Source of the DNA: an uncultured Opitutia bacterium
Lineage (GTDB): Bacteria > Verrucomicrobiota > Verrucomicrobiia > Opitutales > Opitutaceae
NCBI GenBank assembly: GCA_903873805.1
Contig: CAIQQB010000186.1
Span: 21,357 to 85,356, forward strand
DNA length: 64,000 nucleotides
Direction: 5' to 3'
The notes below the pieces were generated by a model. The model saw only the letters and a list, made by a program, of their open reading frames with translations. It ran no database searches and was not told the origin of the DNA. Each line of letters starts with the position of its first letter. Position 1 is the first letter of the stretch. Made by a program: the position numbers and the translations under genes. Positions 17,370 through 25,258 of this stretch are shown here, one piece after another.

Positions 17370-19243
17370 GCGGGACGCGGGCGGTTGGCGAAGGCGATGA
17401 GCATCGCCAGACTCCAGACGCGCGACCAGGATCGCGAATCGTTCCCGGCAAGAAAGGTGTGCCAGCGCTCCTGCACGGCGGCCGGGACGAACAGCCCGCT
17501 GCGGCTGACGCTGGCGGGCGCAAAGGTGTCGTCGAGAAACGGCCGCAGCTCGCCGCGCATCCACACCGCGAACGGCAGCGTGAAACCGCGCTTGCGCCGC
17601 TCCGCGAGTCCGGGCGGCAATAGGTCGCGCACGGCGGCGACCAGGGCCGACTTGGGTCGGGCGGGCGTCGTCCGCCACTCCGCCGGCTGCCGCCAGAGCC
17701 AGGTGATGAGCGGGCGGTCGACAAACGGCACCCGCAGCTCCAGGGAGTGCGCCATGCTCATGATGTCGCTGTCGCGCAGGAGCACATCGGCCATGTAGCC
17801 GCTCAGCTCGGCCGCGCTGACGGCGGCGAGCGGGCCCGCCCCGGCGACCTCGGCCGCGAGCCGGCTCTCCTCGGGATGCGCGGCATAGGGCACGTCCCCG
17901 CTGAGCAGGGCGGCGCGGTCGGACTCGGCGAAGACGCGCCGGCGGAGCAGCGCGAGCGAGACGGCGTCATTCCCGTGGCGGAGGCAGTCCACGAGCTTGC
18001 GGTGCCGTTCGTCGCCCCGGCCCCAGCGCGCGAGCAGGCCCGTGCGCAGCGGTGCGGGCAGCGCCCGCCAGAGCGGCAGCCAGCGGGCCAGCCGGGGCAC
18101 GTCACGAAAGGATGGATACCCGCCGAACAGTTCGTCCGCCCCGAGGCCGGAGAGCGCCACCGTCACCCCGCCGGCACGCGCGGCCTGGCTGACGTAGTAG
18201 GTGTTGATCCCGTCGCCGGTCGGCTGGTCGAGGGAGCGGACGATCCGGCCGAGGTCCGCGGCGACCTGCGCGCCGCCGAGCACGGTGGCGTGATGCTCCG
18301 CGCCGAGGTGGCGGGCGTTGTCCGCCGCGGCCTCCGCCTCGGAGTAGCCCGCCTCGCCGAAGCCGAGTGAGAACGTGCGCAGCCGGCCGCCGCCGAGCCG
18401 GGTCATCAGCGCGGCCACCACCGTGGAATCGAGCCCGCCCGAGAGAAACGCGCCGACTGGCACGTCGGCCACGACATGCGCCCGGATGCTGTCCTCCAGC
18501 TGGGCGCGGAGGCCGGCGTGGAAATCGGCGCGCGTGGCGCAGGGGGTGATGTCCGCCGCCGCCGCGTCGCGCAGGGACCAGTAGGTTTTTATCTCCAGGT
18601 TTCCCCCCTGCCAGACGGCGCACTCGCCCGGCCGGAGGCTGAAGACGTGGCGGTAGATCGTCTGCGGGGCGGGCACCGCCAGATAGGCGAGGTAGGCGCT
18701 GGCGGCGGCGGGGTCGAGGTCCGGATCGACCTGGCCGGAAGCGAGCAACGCGTTGAGTTCGGAAGCGAAGACGAGGCCACCGCGGGCCTGGTTCCGGAAA
18801 TAGAGCGGCTTGATGCCGAAGGGATCGCGGGCGACGAGCAGGCGACGTTCCTGCGCATCCCACGCGGCGAAGGCAAACATCCCGCGCAACCGTGGCAAAC
18901 AGGCTTCGCCCCATTCGGCGACGGCGGCGAGCAGCACCTCGGTGTCACACTCCGTGTGAAACGGCCGGCCCCGGGTGGCGAGCTCGGCCCGCAGCGCGCG
19001 GAAGTTGTAGATCGCGCCATTGAAAACGAGGTGCCAGCGGCCGTCGGGCGTGCTCATCGGCTGCCGGCCGTTGGCGGGGTCGAAGATCGCCAGCCGGCAC
19101 ATGCCGAGCGTGGCGTCACCCCAGGTGCCGAGCCCGTCGTCATCGGGACCGCGATGGCGCATGGCCGCAGTCATCCGCGCGACCGCGGCGGCCCGTTCAG
19201 CGGGGGCGTGCTGGGCACTCAGGAATCCGGCGATGCCACACAT
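17366..19243 (-). CDS. asnB: Asparagine synthase (glutamine-hydrolysing)-like amidotransferase
   Basis: 625 residues. The mature glutaminase starts at Cys2 (MCGIAGFLSAQ), with RGPDDDGLG and MCRLAIFD as in class II glutamine amidotransferases. The synthase half has the pyrophosphatase loop SGGLDSTVVAALM, ALSGLGADELFGGY and the C-terminal LELRVPFVDRPLI. Length and motif order match the exopolysaccharide-associated AsnB group, in which the protein may make asparagine or transfer ammonia to a carboxyl group of a sugar. It opens the polysaccharide operon; 172 nt upstream of it carry the palindrome and leader hairpin described separately. Confidence 0.88.
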   Translation of the reverse strand: MCGIAGFLSAQHAPAERAAAVARMTAAMRHRGPDDDGLGTWGDATLGMCRLAIFDPANGRQPMSTPDGRWHLVFNGAIYNFRALRAELATRGRPFHTECDTEVLLAAVAEWGEACLPRLRGMFAFAAWDAQERRLLVARDPFGIKPLYFRNQARGGLVFASELNALLASGQVDPDLDPAAASAYLAYLAVPAPQTIYRHVFSLRPGECAVWQGGNLEIKTYWSLRDAAAADITPCATRADFHAGLRAQLEDSIRAHVVADVPVGAFLSGGLDSTVVAALMTRLGGGRLRTFSLGFGEAGYSEAEAAADNARHLGAEHHATVLGGAQVAADLGRIVRSLDQPTGDGINTYYVSQAARAGGVTVALSGLGADELFGGYPSFRDVPRLARWLPLWRALPAPLRTGLLARWGRGDERHRKLVDCLRHGNDAVSLALLRRRVFAESDRAALLSGDVPYAAHPEESRLAAEVAGAGPLAAVSAAELSGYMADVLLRDSDIMSMAHSLELRVPFVDRPLITWLWRQPAEWRTTPARPKSALVAAVRDLLPPGLAERRKRGFTLPFAVWMRGELRPFLDDTFAPASVSRSGLFVPAAVQERWHTFLAGNDSRSWSRVWSLAMLIAFANRPRPA

Positions 19244-19267
19244 GGGTGCAAGGAAGGCTTCGCCCCG

Positions 19268-19286
19268 TCGCTTCCGGTGGAAGCAA
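19268..19286 (-). other. Possible hairpin in the asnB leader
   Basis: An inverted repeat of nine positions around a three-base loop (GTCGCTTCC / GGAAGCAAC on the plus strand, one G-U pair in the minus-strand RNA) lies 25-43 nt upstream of the asnB start. It could shape the leader of the polysaccharide message, but it lacks a T-run and has no known family. Low confidence as a functional element. Confidence 0.3.
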
Positions 19287-19329
19287 CCGTTTGGGCGGGG
19301 AAGTTCATCTGATCAGGCAGGGATTATGG

Positions 19330-19347
19330 CTAGGGTATTCACCCTAG
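19330..19347. promoter_or_regulatory. Perfect palindrome upstream of asnB, candidate operator
   Basis: CTAGGGTATTCACCCTAG is a perfect 7-bp inverted repeat around four bases, 87-104 nt upstream of the asnB start. Two-fold symmetric sites of this length with a short spacer are typical for dimeric helix-turn-helix regulators. It sits where an activator or repressor of the whole polysaccharide operon would bind. No -10 or -35 element could be assigned with confidence. Its role is inference from symmetry and position. Confidence 0.5.
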
Positions 19348-19414
19348 ATACGATTTCAAGAGATTGAATCCCGAGGAGCTTGCAACCGCTTTGTAGAACA
19401 GAAGTTTAAGGGCG

Positions 19415-19954
19415 TCATGCACAAACTGAGGCAGCAACGTCACGCGCCCCCTCCGGCGTGAATAGTTTTTCAACCAGCAGCAGGCCAAAATCGATGGCGG
19501 TGCCGGCGCCGCGTGACGTAAGCAGGCGACCGTCGGCGACTACGCGCTCGCCGGTGAGCAACCCGGGCAGTTCGGCGGCGACCGAGAAATGGGCGGTGTA
19601 GCGACGGCCGGTGAGCAGCCCCGCGTCAAGCAGCACGGTAGGTGCGGCGCAGATGGCGGCCAGCCACCGGTCGGCGGTGTGATGCCGGCGCACCGTGGCC
19701 AGCACCCGCGGATCGGCGCGCAGCAGTTTCACCCCGGGACCTCCCGGCAGGAAAAGAAGGTCGAACAGCGTTTCGCCGACCGCCGTCAGCGTGGTGTCGG
19801 CGTGGACCGTGAAGCCGTTGCGGCCCGTGACATGAATCTGTCCGCCGAGCGCCGCCGTGGTCACTTCGGCTCCGGCCCGTCGCAGCAGATCGACGGGCGC
19901 GACCGCCTCCAATTCCTCAAATCCTTCCGGCAAGATGGTGAGCACCGTGGGCAT
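19415..19954 (-). CDS. DJ-1/PfpI family protein
   Basis: 179 residues from the ATG at 19952-19954. The family marks are VLTILPEGFEELEAVAPVDLL (conserved Glu near residue 12), FDLLFLPGGPGVKLLRADP, and the nucleophile elbow LAAICAAPTVLLDAGLL with a Cys, close to YajL/DJ-1 (ThiJ). Such proteins act as deglycases, chaperones or redox sensors; the exact role is not readable. The longer frame beginning at 20494 covers the divergent GNAT gene and is rejected. It is not obviously cotranscribed with asnB: 171 nt separate them. Confidence 0.85.
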   Translation of the reverse strand: MPTVLTILPEGFEELEAVAPVDLLRRAGAEVTTAALGGQIHVTGRNGFTVHADTTLTAVGETLFDLLFLPGGPGVKLLRADPRVLATVRRHHTADRWLAAICAAPTVLLDAGLLTGRRYTAHFSVAAELPGLLTGERVVADGRLLTSRGAGTAIDFGLLLVEKLFTPEGARDVAASVCA

Positions 19955-20078
19955 GGGCCATGGAAACAGTTTTTCCCGTCCATGCCCAATGTTTTTTGTG
20001 GTAACGCCGCCGGCGATATCGTGACCGTCGGAACCCCGCCTCCTTCCCTTCGGGCTTGGTCCGAAGGAGCCGACGCAT

Positions 20079-20570
20079 ATGGTCGGATCCCCACCAAACG
20101 TCATGCCAGATCCGACTTTTTCGATTTCCGTGCGGCGGGCCGCCGCCGCCGACATTCCCCGGCTTTGCGAATTGCTCGCACTGCTGTTCACGCAGGAGGC
20201 GGAATTCAGACCCGATGCCGGCCGGCAGTCCCGCGCGCTCGGGTGCATTCTCGACGATCCGGCCACGGGGATGATCGTCTGCGCCACCGCCTCCGATGGC
20301 GAGATCATCGGCATGGTGAGCCTGCTCTTCATCATCAGCACAGCCGAAGGTGGACGAGCCGCCTGGCTCGAGGACATGGTCGTGGATCCCTCCTGGCGCG
20401 GCCGGGGCGTCGGTGAACGGCTGCTGCAGGAGGCCGTCAGTCGCGGGCGGGCGGCGGGTTGCACGCGCCTGACTCTGCTGACGGATGAGACCAACGATGG
20501 AGCGCGGCGTTTCTACACCCGGGCCGGTTTCGTGGCGTCGCCGATGATGCCGATGCGGCTGCGGCTGTAA
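20079..20570 (+). CDS. GNAT family N-acetyltransferase
   Basis: 163 residues. The acetyl-CoA site is clear: AWLEDMVVDPSWRGRGVGERLL, with the R/Q-x-x-G-x-G/A loop, preceded by strand IIGMVSLLFIIS and followed by CTRLTLLTDETNDGARRFYTRAGF. An AAGGAG nine bases before the ATG at 20079 is one of the few convincing ribosome-binding sites in the window and decides the start over a second ATG at 20103. Substrate unknown. It faces the DJ-1 gene divergently; 124 nt lie between them and hold no other clear feature. Confidence 0.87.
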   Translation: MVGSPPNVMPDPTFSISVRRAAAADIPRLCELLALLFTQEAEFRPDAGRQSRALGCILDDPATGMIVCATASDGEIIGMVSLLFIISTAEGGRAAWLEDMVVDPSWRGRGVGERLLQEAVSRGRAAGCTRLTLLTDETNDGARRFYTRAGFVASPMMPMRLRL

Positions 20571-20664
20571 GCGACGAGTCCAACGCGGCGGGTTGCGGCC
20601 GAGGAAGAAGGGGTGGGAAAATAGCCCTTTCCGCACTGCGGACATTCCGACATACGGGACAGGG

Positions 20665-21222
20665 ATGCCGTATCGTGCGCTCTATCTTTCCCTCTGGTTG
20701 ATCCTGTTCGCCTACTGGATCGCCGGGGCCCGGGGCAACAAACGGACTGCGTATCGATTCAACCCGCTTTGGCGCGCTCTGGTGGTGCTGGGGGTCGCCG
20801 TCCTGCTCCGGTTTTTTGCCGGACGTCCAGAGTATTTCCAGCGCACTTTCATCGCCCGCAGCGATGTCAGCGAAGTGGCGGGGCTCATCGTCTGCGCGGC
20901 GGGCGTTGCGTTCGCCATCTGGGCGCGCCGGACGCTGGGCCGGAACTGGAGTGGCAATCCTACGATCAAGGAGGGCCACGAACTCGTCACCCGCGGTCCT
21001 TACCGGTTCGTCCGGCACCCCATCTATACGGGCATGCTGCTTGCGGCCGCCGGCACGGCCCTTGGGCACGGGCAGGTGCTGGACCTGGTGCTGCTTTTGG
21101 TCGCACTCGTTGTGGTTTGGTTGAAATCCCGGGTCGAGGAGCGGCTGATGCTGCGGCAGTTCCCGCAGGAGTACGCGTCGTATCGCCGGCGGACGAATGC
21201 GTTGATTCCATTTCTGCTCTGA
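20665..21222 (+). CDS. Isoprenylcysteine carboxyl methyltransferase-like membrane protein
   Basis: 185 residues from the ATG at 20665 (preceded by GGGACAGGG). Four or five membrane helices (LYLSLWLILFAYWIAG, ALVVLGVAVLLRFF, VAGLIVCAAGVAFAIWA, VLDLVLLLVALVVVWL) surround the conserved GPYRFVRHPIYTGML loop, followed by EERLMLRQFPQEYASYRRR. This is the ICMT/PEMT superfamily motif that binds SAM and methylates lipids or prenylated groups. Bacterial substrates are mostly unknown. An earlier in-frame ATG-like start at 20593 would add 24 hydrophilic residues and is less likely. Confidence 0.8.
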   Translation: MPYRALYLSLWLILFAYWIAGARGNKRTAYRFNPLWRALVVLGVAVLLRFFAGRPEYFQRTFIARSDVSEVAGLIVCAAGVAFAIWARRTLGRNWSGNPTIKEGHELVTRGPYRFVRHPIYTGMLLAAAGTALGHGQVLDLVLLLVALVVVWLKSRVEERLMLRQFPQEYASYRRRTNALIPFLL

Positions 21223-21302
21223 AACCGGAGGCACGCGCACCCAACTTGGCGTGCGGGGCGCTTCGAATGCGAGTTCCCCTCACCGGTTGGGGGACATTAT
21301 TC

Positions 21303-23312
21303 TCACAGCGCAATCCGCGCCGCGGTCTTGGCCCGCTCGAGGGCGGCGGAGAGGTCCGGCGGCTTGATGGGTTTGGTGAGATAGTCGTCCATGCCGGCCG
21401 ACAGACAGCGTTCGCGGTCGCCCTGCATGGCGTTGGCAGTCAGCGCCACAATCCACGGCCGCACTTCGGAGTTTAACGTCCCCGTCCGCAGACGCTGGGT
21501 GGCTTCGAGTCCGTCCATCTCGGGCATCTGCACATCCATGAAAATGATGTCGTAGGGCTGGCGGCGCATGGCCTCGAGCACCTCGAGGCCGTTGGCGGCG
21601 ACATCCGCGCGGTAGCCGAGGCGCGCCAGGATGTGCAGGGCGACCTTTTGGTTGACGGAGTTGTCCTCGGCCAGCAGCACCCGCTCCGGATGGGTGAAGC
21701 CGGCGGGTGGCAGCGGCAGGGCGGGGGCGGGCTTCGCCTCGGCCTGATCGCGGACAGCCAGACGGGTGAGGAGCTCGATGATCTGCGCCGGCTTGGTCGG
21801 TTTCGAGAGGAGGGCGGCGAACAGGGTTTTGTCGGGCACGAGGTCGCGCTGGCAGAGCGAGGACAGCAGCACGAGCGGCAGCGCCTCCGGCGGGCGCAAC
21901 TGGCGGATGGCCTGCGCCAGCATGTGCCCGTCCATCTCGGGCATCTGCATGTCGAGGATGGCGAAGTCAAAGTGGGCCCCGGTCCGCAGCACCGCGAGGG
22001 CGGCGGGCCCCGAGTCGAGGCCGACGGACTGCATGCCCCAGTTCTGCGCGAGGCCGGTGAGGATGCGCCGGTTGGTGGCGTTGTCGTCGACAATGAGCAG
22101 GCGCCGGCCGGCCAGCGCGACCCGGGGCGAGCCGTGGTAGGGGCGGGGCTTGTTGGGCAGGGCCTCGACCACCATGCTGAAACGGAACGTCGAACCGCGG
22201 CCGGGCTCGCTCTCCACCGACATCCCGCCGCCCATCATCTCGGCCAGGCGCCGCGCGATGACCAGCCCGAGGCCGGTGCCGCCGTAGCGCCGCGTGGTCG
22301 AGGCGTCGGCTTGGGTGAACGACTGGAACAGCCGGCCGATCACCTCGGGCGCGATGCCGATGCCGGTGTCGGTGACGGCAAACTGGAGCCGCACGCGGCC
22401 GGGTTCTGGCAGCAGCTCGGCCCGCAGCGAGAGCACCACCTCCCCGCGCTCGGTGAACTTCACGGCGTTGCTCAGCAGGTTGACGAGGATCTGGCGCAGC
22501 CGCGTGACATCGCCGCGTACGGTCGGGGGCACGCCCTCGGCGATCTCGAAGAGGAGGTCGAGTCCTTTCTCCCCGGCCTGCGGGGCGAGCAGGTCGAGCG
22601 CCGCCTCAACGCACTCGCGCACGGCGAAGGGTTCCTGCTCCAGGTCGAGCCGGCCGGACTCGATCTTCGAAAAGTCCAGGATGTCGTTGATGACCGTCAG
22701 CAGCGCGTCGCCGCTCTGCCGGATGGTCTCGGCGTAGTCGTGCTGTTCCGGCGTGAGCGGCGAGTCGAGCAGGAGCGAGGCCATGCCGATGACGCCGTTC
22801 ATCGGCGTGCGGATTTCATGGCTCATCACCGCGAGGAACTGGCTCTTCGCCACGCTCGCGGCTTCCGCGGCCTCCTTGGCCACCCGCAGCTCCTCCTCGG
22901 CCCGCTTGCGCTGGTCAATGTTCTGGATGAACCCCTCATAATAGAGCACCTCGCCGTGCTCGTCGCGCACCGCCCGCGCCTGTTCGGAAATCCAGATCAC
23001 ACCGCGGTCCTTGCGCCGCACCTGGTATTCGAGTCCGCGCACCTCGCTGTCCCGTTCCATCAGCGCCTTGAACGTGTCCCGCACCGTCGGATCGACGTAG
23101 ATGCTCCGGGAAATGTCGCGCACGCTCTCGAGCAGTTCCTCGACCGAGGCGTAGCCGTACATCTGCGCGAGGGCCGGATTCACGAGGAGATAGCGGCCGT
23201 CGGGCGTGGATTGGAAGATGCCCTCGATGGCGTTTTCCACGATGCTGACATAACGCTGGAGCGAGGTGGGCCAGAGATCGGCGGGCGATGAAAGGGTGTT
23301 GGTGGCGGGCAT
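21303..23312 (-). CDS. Hybrid histidine kinase: PAS-HisKA-HATPase-REC-REC
   Basis: 669 residues from the ATG at 23310-23312. Residues about 20-140 form a PAS/PAC sensor (IVENAIEGIFQSTPDGRYL, VRDEHGEVLYYEGFIQNI). HisKA has FLAVMSHEIRTPMNGVIGM with the phosphorylated His; the ATPase has NLLSNAVKFTERG, DTGIGIAPE and GGTGLGLVIARRL. Two receiver domains follow: LLIVDDNATNRR with ILDMQMPEMDGH and Lys in LLSKPTKP, then VLLAEDNSVNQK with IFMDVQMPEMDGLE and YLTKPIKP. No membrane helix is seen, so it is a cytosolic sensor. No Hpt domain or separate response regulator is adjacent, so its output partner lies elsewhere. Confidence 0.92.
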   Translation of the reverse strand: MPATNTLSSPADLWPTSLQRYVSIVENAIEGIFQSTPDGRYLLVNPALAQMYGYASVEELLESVRDISRSIYVDPTVRDTFKALMERDSEVRGLEYQVRRKDRGVIWISEQARAVRDEHGEVLYYEGFIQNIDQRKRAEEELRVAKEAAEAASVAKSQFLAVMSHEIRTPMNGVIGMASLLLDSPLTPEQHDYAETIRQSGDALLTVINDILDFSKIESGRLDLEQEPFAVRECVEAALDLLAPQAGEKGLDLLFEIAEGVPPTVRGDVTRLRQILVNLLSNAVKFTERGEVVLSLRAELLPEPGRVRLQFAVTDTGIGIAPEVIGRLFQSFTQADASTTRRYGGTGLGLVIARRLAEMMGGGMSVESEPGRGSTFRFSMVVEALPNKPRPYHGSPRVALAGRRLLIVDDNATNRRILTGLAQNWGMQSVGLDSGPAALAVLRTGAHFDFAILDMQMPEMDGHMLAQAIRQLRPPEALPLVLLSSLCQRDLVPDKTLFAALLSKPTKPAQIIELLTRLAVRDQAEAKPAPALPLPPAGFTHPERVLLAEDNSVNQKVALHILARLGYRADVAANGLEVLEAMRRQPYDIIFMDVQMPEMDGLEATQRLRTGTLNSEVRPWIVALTANAMQGDRERCLSAGMDDYLTKPIKPPDLSAALERAKTAARIAL

Positions 23313-23421
23313 GCGCACGCGTGCCGCACCCTTTGTGCCAGCGGCGGCCGCAAAAAACTTTTGTCCGGGAAATTGCCCGGGGCGCTAAAGACCGGCGCGG
23401 GTGTTCCGATTAGCCCGGGTT

Positions 23422-23637
23422 ATGTTCCGCGAACCTGCCGCCTTCCCCCCGGCCCCGTGGCTGCGCCCGCCCGACGCGCCACCGCCGCGCGTCCCTGATC
23501 CGACCTGGGACCGGGTGCTGTTCCGGCCGCCGGGGCTGGACAAGTCGCACATCATCTTCGATCCGCCGCCCTACCGGAGCCTGTTTGCCACTCCGCCGTC
23601 CTTCGGGCGCAAAGGGGTTCGGACCGCCGGATCCTGA
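23422..23637 (+). CDS. Doubtful small proline-rich open frame
   Basis: 71 codons from an ATG at 23422, rich in Pro and Arg (PPAPWLRPPDAPPP), without a ribosome-binding site or recognisable domain. It fills most of the 373-nt space between the hybrid kinase and the next minus-strand gene. GC-rich DNA gives such frames by chance. The rest of the space contains only a short CCGGG-N6-CCCGG symmetry at about 23366-23381, upstream of the kinase. Confidence 0.2.
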   Translation: MFREPAAFPPAPWLRPPDAPPPRVPDPTWDRVLFRPPGLDKSHIIFDPPPYRSLFATPPSFGRKGVRTAGS

Positions 23638-23685
23638 GTGGGTGGCCGTTGCCAGAACAAACTGCCCGGCTGCGGTCGCCGCCGG

Positions 23686-25116
23686 TCAACGACCGTTCGG
23701 AACCGGAGACGCCGGCGGCGCGGCGAAATCAAGCGGCAGACAAATGTGGTTTTGAATTTCTTCCGGAGACAGGCCGGTGCCAATGACGTTGAAATGATCC
23801 GTCCCGACCGACCACACCACGCGGAACTCACGCGAGTAGCGGATGGGCTGGCCGTCGAAATAATCGCGCGGCACCGCGGGCAGATAATCCGGCACCAGCG
23901 CGTCGAGGGTGGCGGGCAGTTCGCCATGTTCGCGGTCGTAAAGCAGAAGGGCGAGGAACGCTTCGTTGGCGGAGATGGAGGACTGAACGCGAAGCTGTTC
24001 CTCCAGCTCAGGCTCCCGATTGGGTTGGGCGATCATGCCCAGTAGTCGCCGGCCGATGAAATTGTCGGGACTGTAACGGCCGATTCCCTGCGGTTGGGCG
24101 GCTGCCACCAGTTCATCGGGCTTCAAATGGGCCAGCGTGCTTTCGGGTTGATCAATGGCGTTGAGTTGGTGGCGCAGATATTCGGCGCAAATCCGGAGCG
24201 TCCGGTTGGGCTTGAAGAGCAGGGGAATCGATGCCGCCAGTCTGAGGGCTTTGCCTGCGGTGGTGGCTGCAGGAGGCCAAGCATAGAAATAGGTGTGCAT
24301 GTTTCCGTCGTTGAATGTCTCCGGTTCCGGCTCGTCAAAAGGCGCGAGACCTTGACCCGTGCGTTCCAGCACGGCGTTGAGATCACCCAGTTGCAGCCGC
24401 AGGGAGAGGGCGAACGAACCTTTGTCGGGCCGGTTGGCCTCCAGCAACTGGAGCGCCTGCCGGAGAAGGGCGGCGGGAGGTTTGAATTCAACTGCGATGC
24501 CTCTCAGCGATGCCAGCGTCATCCACTTGATGGTCCAGCCCCAGTGGTAGGTGAGGAGGGATCCGCGGCTGTGCTGGAGGTGCTGGCCGACTTCCAGGGT
24601 GGTGAAGAGAAACGTCATGGCCGTTTCGGGTTTGCCGCCGCGAGCCAGATCCCAGGCACGGATTTGCGCCAGCTGGTCAAGCGGGGGTTGTTCGGGCAGA
24701 CGCAGGTTTGCGTCCCGGGGAACCTGGCTTTGCGGAGTGCGGGCGGCTTGTTCCCAGATCGGCCAGACGGCCTCGGTGCCGGCGAGCCATTGGTGCGCGA
24801 GGGCGGGATCCCAGTTTTTGCCCGTCAGCATGTCGCGACTTATTCTGCGTGCGTCATCATTGCCATCATTGAAGAGGTCGGCCTTGACGTTTTTCAACGC
24901 CACGGCTTCGGCCTGCTTGATGAGGGCGTAGGCGTTCTGGTCGACGGGAAGCTTGAGCCGCTCGACGAGAAGATCGCGCACATCGGGCGGCGGTTCGTCG
25001 GGTGAAAGGAAAAGCCAGAGCACGCCGGCCAGCAGGCCGAGACCAAGGGTGGCGGAAATCTTTTTTCCAATACTCCAGCGGCGTTGGGCGCGGGGTGGGG
25101 TGGGCGGCGCGGCCAT
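23686..25116 (-). CDS. Unknown protein with N-terminal membrane anchor
   Basis: 476 residues. One membrane helix near residues 22-40 (ISATLGLGLLAGVLWLFL) follows a short basic cytosolic end, leaving a large extracytoplasmic part. No catalytic motif is recognised. The C-terminal segment LLLYDREHGELPATLDALVP with DYLPAVPRDYFDGQPIRYSR is a pattern I associate with uncharacterised proteins of verrucomicrobia and planctomycetes, resembling the tail of pseudopilin-like proteins. It lies 142 nt downstream of the GH35 gene on the same strand; that gap holds a 7-bp inverted repeat (25173-25193) without a T-run. Confidence 0.7.
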   Translation of the reverse strand: MAAPPTPPRAQRRWSIGKKISATLGLGLLAGVLWLFLSPDEPPPDVRDLLVERLKLPVDQNAYALIKQAEAVALKNVKADLFNDGNDDARRISRDMLTGKNWDPALAHQWLAGTEAVWPIWEQAARTPQSQVPRDANLRLPEQPPLDQLAQIRAWDLARGGKPETAMTFLFTTLEVGQHLQHSRGSLLTYHWGWTIKWMTLASLRGIAVEFKPPAALLRQALQLLEANRPDKGSFALSLRLQLGDLNAVLERTGQGLAPFDEPEPETFNDGNMHTYFYAWPPAATTAGKALRLAASIPLLFKPNRTLRICAEYLRHQLNAIDQPESTLAHLKPDELVAAAQPQGIGRYSPDNFIGRRLLGMIAQPNREPELEEQLRVQSSISANEAFLALLLYDREHGELPATLDALVPDYLPAVPRDYFDGQPIRYSREFRVVWSVGTDHFNVIGTGLSPEEIQNHICLPLDFAAPPASPVPNGR

Positions 25117-25258
25117 GGCGAAAAGTGCGCCTGAATCCGTCCGGCGGTAAAGGCTGAAATGGTGGCGCTGGCGCCGGGATCGATACTCCCGGCTTGCTGT
25201 TCAGACACCTAGGTTGTCGTGGGTGGCGCAAACAGCAGCCCGCTGCGGCCAGCGGCGA

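Noticed and set aside
21633..23291. A 552-codon open frame on the plus strand
   Set aside because: Antisense to the hybrid kinase, whose domains are complete and in order.
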